From Heracleum sosnowskyi (lineage: Eukaryota; Streptophyta; Magnoliopsida; Apiales; Apiaceae): a stretch of 64,000 nucleotides of DNA. Below the pieces are notes generated by a model. That model saw nothing but the letters and a program-made list of their open reading frames with translations, ran no database searches and was not told the origin of the DNA. This document shows positions 55,208 to 64,000 of the stretch, piece by piece. Both the position numbers and the translations under genes were made by a program. The first letter of the stretch is position 1; every line of letters starts with the position of its first letter. The stretch is from assembly GCA_030848705.1 (NCBI GenBank), contig CM061238.1, forward strand, positions 73,246,685-73,310,684, written 5' to 3'.

Positions 55208-55303
55208 AAGTGATCCCAAAATTAAGTCAAAGTGTTGTGCCTCGTACATAATCAAATATGTGGTACTTGGACAACGAGGCAATTAATCACATGACGGGTT
55301 GTC
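55208..55303 (+). pseudogene. Gag-protease junction fragment of element G
   Basis: After one AAGTG copy the frame of 42141 continues for about 30 codons, has a stop (TAA near 55247), then gives MWYLDNEAINHMTG, a changed form of the copia protease WYLDSGASxHMTG motif: the Gly of the catalytic triplet is Glu. It is cut at 55304 by element H. Confidence 0.75.
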
Positions 55304-58163
55304 TGTGACGCCCTCCAAACCCGGGGCACAGGTCTGGGGAGTCACTCGACCAACGAAACACAATATACCTGTATATAACACATGCATAATAATATAATAA
55401 CATAAAACACCCCTTAACCAAGACCGCATCCAGATTATGGCATTGAACAAGCTTCTAAGTCATTTTTATTACAAACCAGTTTCAGAGTTATTACACAATC
55501 TTAAAGTCAAAGCTAGACATCTAGTCTAACTATCACTCACGCTGTGTCTGCTCATATTCTCGCTTAACTGGAATAGGGTTAGAAACAAAACAAGTATGAG
55601 CCACAAGTGCTCAACAAACATAATGTATATCAATCACAGTTCCATAATGAAAGGAAGGATCACAGTTATCTGAATCAACAATATACAAGTCAAACATATG
55701 CTTTTAACAATCTTTATTGAAGAAAGAGGGATTAGAATTGGACTTCTATATTTTTCAAATAAAAAGGTTGAGTTGCTGATCAGTCACGCATCAACCCCGT
55801 ACTAGCTTATAGCAAAGTACTCCACTAGGATCCATGGCCATCTGGGCCTTAAGTTATTACGACCATAAATATGGCCCGACCATTACTAGTCTCAATTTTA
55901 AAACATGCCAATTTTATCACAGAGTATAGGCAATAACATGCATAACAAGATAAGTACACAATGACAGGGTGCAATAGTTGCAAACGAGCTTCAACTGCTC
56001 AATATCAAATGAAGTTCGAGAAATAGATTCGAAATGGTTTCAACGGTACATAAGTACACAATGACAAGGTACAATAGTTGCAAAAGAGCTTCAACTGCTC
56101 AATATCAAATGAAGTTTGAGAAATAGATTCGAAATGGTTTCAACGGTACATAAGTACACATTTAAGAAAGTCAACAATGATTATAGTCAATACAAGTGAA
56201 TTGAAATGAAGATTTCTGATATTCAACACGATTGTGGATTTAATCAAGAATTTAGGAATATTCAAGGAAATAGCCTTAGTTGCTCAAATACGGGGTGAAG
56301 ATCGAATAATTTGATTCGTTCTGATGGTAACATACATATAATCATTAAGAACAATAACAATTGAATCAACAAGTAACGGCACAAATACTTGCCTGGTCTA
56401 AGTAGCTGACGGAATTCTACCACGCTTACTCTACCTTCTCCTTTCCCTTGCTCCGGGAACTCGATTCTATAATAAACAACTCATTACAGTAAGTCTAACT
56501 ATCCTCGTTCTATCCTCGATATACACTCATAACCATTTTCAAATTTAAACAAGTAATCGGGTTCCTATCGGGTGCCCGATCTAATTTACGGTAATTAAAA
56601 CTCAGACATTAGCCCTCGTACGGGCATTTACGGACTACAAAACACATTATTCAACTTATATAAACCATGTAGCACTTATAAATATTTTTAGAACAATATT
56701 CGAGGCTTATTTGAATTTAAATAAGTCACAAACAATTTTTAAATCAAAAATCAGATTTTTAATCCCAATATAAGTATTTAAAAACAATTAAATCAATTAA
56801 TAAAATTAATTGACACTTTTCAAACACTCAAACTATTTTTAAATAATTAAATCAAGCTAGAAAATAATTAAACTTAATTTTAAATTAATTAAATCTAATT
56901 AATTATTAATTATTAAGAATTAACTGATTAAAAGAATTAATCAATTAAATTAATTAATTAATTATTAATTCAAAATAATTAAAATAATTAAATTTAATTA
57001 GTTTTCGAATTTAAATAAATAATTATAATTTTCTCGAATTTTCTGAATTTAAAAAGGTATGTTTAAAATAAAAATATGATTTTTATAAATATTTAAACTA
57101 TTTTCGAATTATTTAAAAAATAAAATTCAAAAACAGTTTTCTGAAAATAATTTAGGGTTTTGAAGATTGAAACCGGGTCAAACTTCGGGTAAACGGGTCG
57201 GGAAGAACGAAAATGGGTCACCAAGAACAACCCGCCGGAATCTGGGTTTTCCAGAATCCGGCCGGCGTCCGGTGGCCGGAATCCTTCATTCCCGATCAAA
57301 TTAACACCAAACCAGAGGACTTTTGCTCGGTTTTTCATGACAAATACAACCAACACAAACACACGCCTGTACGATGCCGGAATCGATCACAAAATCCGGT
57401 CAAAGAAACCGGCGGCAACAACTCCGGCTGGAAACACGATCTACCTATTCCGTACATGAAACTCAACGTTCTATATGTTAAAATGAAGCTTACAACACAT
57501 ACAATCAAAGCCCTCTATCAGAAATCACGTTAGATCATCAACAAGAACGGACTATTCAAAAGAAAAATTTGGGCAAAAAACCTAGAATCGAATTCATAAA
57601 ATTCGAACACAAACATGAAATTAAAGCATCAATTCCTACTAATTAGAACCCTAGGAACATGTTAGAAGCAATCAATTGAACGGAGAATCAACAGAATGAA
57701 AATCCCCAAATTTTATCAAGAACCCTAATTTAATTCGAATATTGAAAAATCCATATAAAATCGAAAAATTACCAGATGATGATATGGTTGGAAGATTCTG
57801 AAACTAGAGCTCAAGGCCTTTGATTTGAGTACTTGAACTTGAGATTTGGATTTCAATAACACCTTCAAAATTGATTTTGATTTTCAAGAACACGAAGAAC
57901 ACGGTTCGGGAATTTTTATATTTTTTTGTATATATATATGTATTATACATATAATAATGTACGATTCTCCTTTTTATACTTAGTGGAAAGTAATACCCCA
58001 AACAACATTTTTGGATCGATATAGATCCATTGGATAGTTTTAAATCTTTAATAAAGTAAAGTACACGTTTTACGAGGTGATAACTATCCAAAAGTACTGA
58101 TAATTATCCATATCAATACATATCATTTATATAACGAATGTCAAGAATACTGGGGCTATAACA
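55304..58163 (-). repeat. Element H: solo or truncated gypsy LTR
   Basis: The plus strand runs from TGTGACGCCCTCC to GGGGCTATAACA; on the minus strand this is TGTTATAGCCCC ... GGAGGGCGTCACA, the usual ends of a Tekay-like gypsy LTR. A TATAAAAA box lies at 57971-57978 (minus). It contains a 100-bp tandem duplication (55951-56150), an AT-rich part (56640-57130) and a GC-rich CCGGC-word part (57180-57440). Flanking five-mers TTGTC and GATGT do not match, and neither primer site nor polypurine tract adjoins, so it is either a recombined solo LTR or continues to 58339 where E2 cuts it. No gene is seen; ORFs up to 106 codons look like chance. Confidence 0.6.
55951..56150. repeat. Two-copy 100-bp tandem repeat in element H
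   Basis: TAAGTACACAATGACA starts at 55951 and again at 56051, and TAAGTACACA once more at 56151. The two full units differ at a handful of bases. Confidence 0.9.
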
Positions 58164-58339
58164 GATGTATTATTGATATGAACGATATATCAATCGCCCT
58201 AAACAATTAGGGTACAGAATAATTTTTCTCCTTTCTGAATAAAACATATAATATTGATAGTATCAGATAATAAGGGATATAATGGTACGAAGAAATCCTC
58301 CGATAATGATTCGGACACGAATGACTAAGGAATAATAAT
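58164..58339. other. Unassigned 176 bp between H and E2
   Basis: AT-rich, no ORF. It is either the outer part of the H LTR or residual sequence of element G. Confidence 0.4.
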
Positions 58340-61300
58340 TGTAATAACCCGAATTTTTGGATTAATTAAAACTTTTCTTATTATGATTAAGTGCATCAGT
58401 GAATAGTGAATTTGGTGGATGAATAGTGATTTTGAGGATTAACAAAAATTTTCATGCCACCTATGTACGAGACGTAGTGTGGATATTTCGAAGTCATATT
58501 AGTGATCTACGGAGTAAATAAGTGAATGCAAAGACGATCAGAATTCAGAAATTCCAAATTTTATTTTGGTGAAATATTTGACCGGGCAGCGAATTATATA
58601 TTATTATATTCAAGAAATGAGATATTAAAAATTGAGGATTTGAGGATTTAATATTTTGGAATTTTATTATATTTGATTTCAGAATTTAGAACGAAAACCA
58701 CTGGGACAGTGAAACGAATGTTCTAGAAACCGCTGATACTTTATAATGAGATTAAGCGATTAAGCGAACGAATCATGGATTAAGGATTGAAATTATGACA
58801 AGATTAAATATAGACATGGAAGTAACATATAACAAGATTAATTCGAGAAATGCAATATTTGGATCATCCATGTGAAAGGAAACGAACCAGTAAAGCTACT
58901 TTAACCAAACGCGTGCATGCGCGACACGTGTCCCTGCTTGCCACCATGATACCCCACTGATCGACATGTGTCCCTATGACTCACCACTTAACAAAATATC
59001 AGCATTCTTATCTTTTACTCAAAACAAAAAGAAAAGAAGAAAAGAAAAGCAAGAGAAACACAAAATTCTCCAAAACTGATCAGCTAGAGCACCCTCCAAA
59101 GAAAAATCCATAACTCCATTTCCAACCATGATAAAATCACCAAATTTTAACCACAGCTTCTTCACTCCATATATAACATGCGTTCAAGATTTCATAGCAA
59201 TCCAAGGAGTATAGCCTAGTCAAATCGCCTCCCCAAGTTGAAGAATCCAAACTGCCATGATCTTGGCAGTTTCTGCACCGATTTTCAAACGGCCGTATCT
59301 CTCTCATTTCTAAATGAAATCTTGCGTTCTATAGCTTGTTGGAAAGCCATGGAGATGCTCTACAACTACGCTTTAGAAACCTCGCCCAGAAAAGCAGGGT
59401 AAGGACCTCGTTTGGGCAGTTCTTTGAACAGATGAATAGTAACTTTCAATAACTAACTTTGATTTCTTGACTTCTTTTGATGATCTAAGCTTGGTCAAGG
59501 AAATCTAAGGGCTAGACAATGCTTACTACGTGATCATACACTCCAAGTAAGGTATTAACCCCATGAACCCTTAGTTGACTTTGAGTTTTGTGGATGTTCT
59601 TGATGATTGTTAGCTTAGTTGAGATTATAGTGTTAATATAAGCATGTTAGCATGATCTTGTAGTTGGTTTAGCCATTTGTTGATTAAGATGTTAAAGTAT
59701 GATACCCCTGGACTTGTGGAGATGAGAATCATGTGTTTAAGATGTATGGATGCCCGGTGTGGCTTGGTTTGATGATTATGATTTTTGGAACGTCCGATTT
59801 ATAGCCGTCGTAATGCCCAAATTTTTACCTACTGATTGGTTCCCTGTTTTTCCTCTGTTAGAGCTCGACCCTTGAGTCCTACTGCCCATGATTGTGTAGT
59901 TTATGTTATAAGCTTCGTAATGATATGTGGTTCGCCTAATTTGGCCGAACGGTTTAAGAGAAAAGTGAGTTTTAGTAAACGCCGTTCGGAAGAACGACCC
60001 ATCTCTGGTCAGCAACTTTGAGTCTATATTTGGACCACTTCGGAGCCATATTAAAATGTGAAACTTTGAGGAATAATACTAGAGACCGTTTGGAAGGCTC
60101 ACGAAAAGGATTCGTATTAAAAATATTATTTTTCGATTTTATAAAAATGTTTTAGTCAGGGTCGCGCAAGTGAAAACCACTGAAAACGAGACTTAGAAAC
60201 CAAGGTTCCAAATGGTTAAGTATAACTTGGATTTGAGAATGGATTTCGAACCAAACTTATGATATAAGAATTTGACAAATAACATGGACTTAGTATGAGC
60301 CTATAACGAGTTAGTAATTCATTGGTTGTGTTTCGCTTACGTGTTTAAGCATTGAGTTATAAGTGGTTTATCGAGGGGATTAACCGTGTGTTTTCGTTTG
60401 ACTTTGTCTAGATTGTCCGGCATCGTCGCGAACCCCTATCACTTCTCGAGCATCAGGCAAGTTTCTAAAAATCATATTTGTAAGTATGCATATACTAGAT
60501 GCAAGTTATGTATGCATACTCGATCGTTCAGAGTATATTTATTTTGAAATATATGAAATATGTTGAATAAGTTTCAATCCATATTTGCAAGTTTCCCAAT
60601 ATTGTGCTTCCTTATCAAAACCAGTATATCCTTGGTCTTGTTAATGATATTAAATCCTGCTCGTGCGATAACCAAAATCCCATGACCTTATAATACTGTT
60701 GATGGGTGGTGATGCTTTTAAGATCCTACGCCTTGAATTATATGGTGTATATATTTATAAACTTTTCGTATGGTGGAAGGGGACTTTATATCATAAGGTA
60801 GGTATTTGTGTACTGGAATAAGAAAGGCTCAGAGGGTAGAGCATGTATTGAGTTTATAACTTAGCCAGCGTATCGGGGTTATTTTGTAAGGTATATTTTC
60901 GAAAACCCGGACAGAGCTTTTTAGAAAGATTTTCGCAATAATTAACCTAAAGGCAACATCACCAATAAACCAGTGTTTATTTAATTAGTAAATACTTCTG
61001 GAAGCATTTACGGATTAAATAAGCCTTATTCGTCTAATTAAATTTGTTTACTTAGATGAATATCATTTTCAAAATGTTTTCTTAAAATCGCTTTGTTCCG
61101 GAATGATAACAAAGATATCCGGTAACTGTTATTCGAGGATTAATTATCTATTTAATGAATATTACTTTTGAATATTCATTTGAGATTTATTTATTTAATG
61201 AATATTACTTCTGAATATTCATTTGAGGCTTACTTATTCGAGGGTTAAGTATGTATTTAATGAATATTATTTATTTATATTCATTTGAGGATTTTGGACT

Positions 61301-63297
61301 TTAAGAATATTATTATTATTATCCATTCGAGGATTGTTTATTATTTAATGAATATTACTTTTGAATATTCATTTAAGAGTTATTTATTTAATGAATATTA
61401 CTTTTGAATATTCATTTAAGAGTTATTTATTTAATGAATATTACTTTTGAATATTCATTTAAGAGTTATTTATTTAATGAATATTACTTTTGAATATTCA
61501 TTTAAGAGTTATTTATTTAATGAATATTATTTTTGAATATTCATTTGAGGTTTATTTATTTAATGAATATTATCTTTGAATATTCATTTAATCTATATTT
61601 ACTTAATGAATAGTATTTTCGAATATTCATTTAATCAGTATTTACGTAAGGAATATTATTTCGAATATTCATCTAATGTTTACTTATTTAATCAATATCA
61701 TTGATTATTTTTTAAAAATCCAAAGAGGTTCCCAAAACAATGTTTTCCATTTAAATCCGTCTCTTAAGAGGATTTAAATGTTCGCTCAACCATCAAAAAT
61801 ATGGGAAACCTGATTTAAGAGACTACTACTCTTTTTGAACTCTCAACTCAAAACTGTCAAGGGACTGATATTTTCTTGGAGCAATTTAATTGCTGCCAGT
61901 CTAGTGTTGTGTTACCACCTCAATGATCGAGGGGTAAATTCATGGAACAAGTCGATATCCATTAACAAGCATAGCTTGGGAAATATTGGAGAATCTCCCT
62001 TTCCAACCTAGATATAACTACTTAGTGGAGTCGTATCAACAAGTGTTACACTTGGGGAAAGGAGGACGATCTTTACGTTTCAGAGTCATGGATTCCATCT
62101 GAACTAGGAGTGGTGTAAGTGGTCAAGTTGCGTGGGCGCATCCAACTTTTATATATTGCCCCAAATGGGCCGGGAGGTCATAGTAAGGCGGTAGACAATG
62201 TCAGGCCGTCGTGATACTTCCATCTACATGTAGAAAACTATTTGAGCGGTGCGACCTGCTACTGATCATAGTAAGGTTAGGCACAGCGGACGCGGTAGCA
62301 ACTCCAGTATTGGTTCATCATCCAATTTGGATATTCCTGCAACATGTATTGGGGTGAAGAACCAATCATGTTGGTAGGGGGTCGAAAAGTGTTTGGAAAT
62401 GAAGTGACAATAAATTCATGCAACTTCATCTTTTATTTATGAGTTATGACTCTGTGGATACCTTACATAACATGAGTTATGGTAAGGGAGTTGTTTATAC
62501 TGAATCACCTTATAACTTCATCTTTTAAGTTATATGTTGATATTCTGCATATATAGCAGATATTTTTCGGAAAGGTTATATTTGGTTTACTTTGAAACCT
62601 TATCTTTTATACTAGAACTTTGTTCATAATATAGCACAAGTTTGCAGAAATATTATGAAAATGATATTTGAAGTACAATAAAGGTACTATTTTTGGAATA
62701 CCTTCCGATAAGGAAATAATTTCAGTATCGAAATATTTTGACAAATTATTGTCTTATACCCGCTTTATTCTGGGTTGAAGTTAAAGGCAGAATTATGCCA
62801 TACTTTCATTACCTTGCTGAGCTATCGCTCACTCTTGCTATTGTTTTATATATATTATATAGCAGCGAAGCAGGATGCTAATGGGACGGCACATACCCCG
62901 CAAGGCGTTTCCATAAACAGTTTCTAGCAGTGATCCCGAGAGTAGTACGAACCAATCGAATCAGGCTACAGCTTTTGGGTATTCAACTTATGTATAGATA
63001 TGAATGGTATGAGAGGATTGTGAGCATCCGAAGGCTAAGTTGGTAATGTAACATTACTTAGAAATTGTATCAGTGACAGATTCAAAGACATTTTGGGTAT
63101 TGTAATAAAAATTATTTATTCCGCAGTTATTGTATGGTGTCGTTTCTGAGACTCTAACCTGTGTGTGTGTGTGTGAGGCATATATTGTGGGGTCATGAGC
63201 AGGTGAATTATGAATGGTGTGAGTAATACAGGTAAGGCAAGGAGTACATGGATCGTGACTACTCTAAATCCCTGACCCCGGATTTGGGGCTGTTACA
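58340..63297 (+). repeat. 5' LTR of element E2 (4,958 bp)
   Basis: TGTAATAACCCG ... GGGGCTGTTACA, aligned with both E LTRs along the whole length with scattered substitutions, more than separate the two E LTRs from each other. GT microsatellite near 63161-63175 and the hairpin array at 61148-61680. No gene. Confidence 0.9.
61148..61680 (+). repeat. Hairpin minisatellite array in LTR of E2
   Basis: The same succession of 43-bp units as in E, read on the other strand, again with four near-identical central copies. Confidence 0.9.
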
Positions 63298-63301
63298 GAA
63301 A

Positions 63302-63313
63302 TGGTATCAGAGC
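63302..63313 (+). promoter_or_regulatory. Primer binding site of element E2
   Basis: TGGTATCAGAGC four bases inside the LTR, as in E. Confidence 0.9.
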
Positions 63314-64000
63314 GTTAGGTTACAGTCCTCAGAAACGATAGGAGATCGAGTCTTACAATACCCTTAAGAATGATAAGAACATCTAGAGCCTAAATTGAGT
63401 TCGTAGTCGGGTTAGAGGACACGACCCTGACTGTTTAAGATGAAGCCCGAGAGGGGACTTCTTCTGGGAAACCGTACTTAGGACTTCATGATTAGTCACC
63501 TCGATTCGTATGAGTTATAGATTGATGGGATTCTGAGATACCAGACCCCGAGGCCTTCGAGTAGGCAATTGATGATGCGTTCCTTGAAATGGACGGAGAC
63601 CCGATAAAGGAAGATCCATAGGAGGATCTAGAGGAAGACCCCATGGTGGGTCAAGGATAGAATCTTGTAGAGAACGTGTTGATTGATAAAGATGTAGTAT
63701 GTTACTTGAGGTCGTATAATAGGACCAGACGAACCTTCAGAGGACAAATAAGTGACGAAACGAGAGTTTTAAGGATCGTTCATGATTCATCAAGAGATAT
63801 GACAAAGAAAATGGAGTAGAGTCTCCAAAGCAGAAGAGGTAGAGGCAGTACAGCCAGTATCAGTGGATTGATTCGACTTGAACGAAATCTGTTACCCGTA
63901 GTCGGTTATAGTTGCCCATAAGGTGGCGGCATACGTAAGAACCAAGATGTTCAGATTTTCACGAACGATTAAGGGTACTTAGTTGCCTAGAATAGTGTAA

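Larger units (their letters stand above)
42137..55212 (+). other. Target site duplication AAGTG flanking element C
   Basis: AAGTG at 42137-42141 is repeated at 55208-55212, immediately outside the two LTRs, within the gag frame of element G. Confidence 0.95.
40737..55303 (+). mobile_element. Element G: small-LTR Ty1/copia, interrupted by elements C and H
   Basis: A 368-bp LTR, primer site and gag lie at 40737-42141; the frame resumes after C at 55208-55303 with a decayed protease motif and is then cut by H. It is not a Sirevirus; gag resembles small copia lineages (Ivana/Oryco/Tork group, not resolved). Everything after the protease start is absent from the window. Confidence 0.8.
58340..64000 (+). 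mobile_element. Element E2: second E-family element, 5' LTR and leader (runs off window)
   Basis: 5' LTR 58340-63297 (4,958 bp), primer site and 703 bp of interior, in opposite orientation to E. The interior matches 18839-19541 of E nearly base for base on the complementary strand and has no ORF. The 3' half is outside the window. Confidence 0.9.

Noticed and set aside
57180..57533. 106-codon plus-strand ORF in the GC-rich part of element H
   Set aside because: Lies within an LTR, no domain, and the opposite strand is open as well; base composition explains it.

Overview
The window is repeat-rich nuclear DNA of a flowering plant, most likely a eudicot. It is almost entirely nested LTR retrotransposons. 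I see no rRNA or tRNA gene, no CRISPR array and no complete host gene. The only host-like coding piece is one exon-sized fragment of an EMB8-type alpha/beta hydrolase near 37.9 kb. Species cannot be decided from the sequence alone.

Layout, left to right. (A) 1-9038, plus strand: 3' part of a Sirevirus-type Ty1/copia element (RT/RNase H, small acidic ORF, broken env-like ORF, 3' LTR). (D) 9039-about 9844, minus: Ty3/gypsy chromovirus integrase fragment that A interrupts. (B) about 9845-33487, minus: decayed Sirevirus (5' LTR, gag, pol, env-like) lacking its 3' LTR and split by (E) 10803-24495, minus: a complete gypsy-derived element with 5-kb LTRs, a decayed interior and GGCTT target duplications. 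(F) 33488-37881, plus: 3' part of another Sirevirus (broken env-like ORF, 3' LTR) into which B inserted. 37882-40736: hydrolase gene fragment, a Mutator-like MITE, a Helitron 3' end and unassigned AT-rich DNA. (G) 40737-42141 and 55208-55303, plus: a small-LTR copia element interrupted by (C) 42142-55207, plus: a complete Sirevirus with AAGTG target duplications, LTRs that differ by eye only in a C-tract, and open gag, pol and env-like frames. (H) 55304-about 58163, minus: solo or truncated gypsy LTR. (E2) 58340-64000, plus: 5' LTR and start of the interior of a second E-family element.

Relative ages from nesting: F before B before E; G before C; D before A. C is the youngest by its LTRs, and E is also young. 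C carries everything an autonomous element would need as far as can be read. E and E2 share the same broken interior, so the E family probably moves with proteins supplied by another element.

The most interesting signal is not a gene. Each of the four Sireviruses reuses its own short DNA word, often as inverted pairs that form hairpins: ACTGTCA/TGACAGT in A, TCCTGAT/ATCAGGA in B, TCAACGAAA/TTTCGTTGA in C, TTCGATRG in F. In A, B and C the word is scattered through the LTR, the untranslated gaps and variable stretches of coding sequence. All four LTRs also end in a hairpin whose loop is a C-tract and whose stem sequence changes with compensation between families. All four env-like ORFs carry an internal copy of the polypurine tract encoding Lys-Gly-Glu-Lys.
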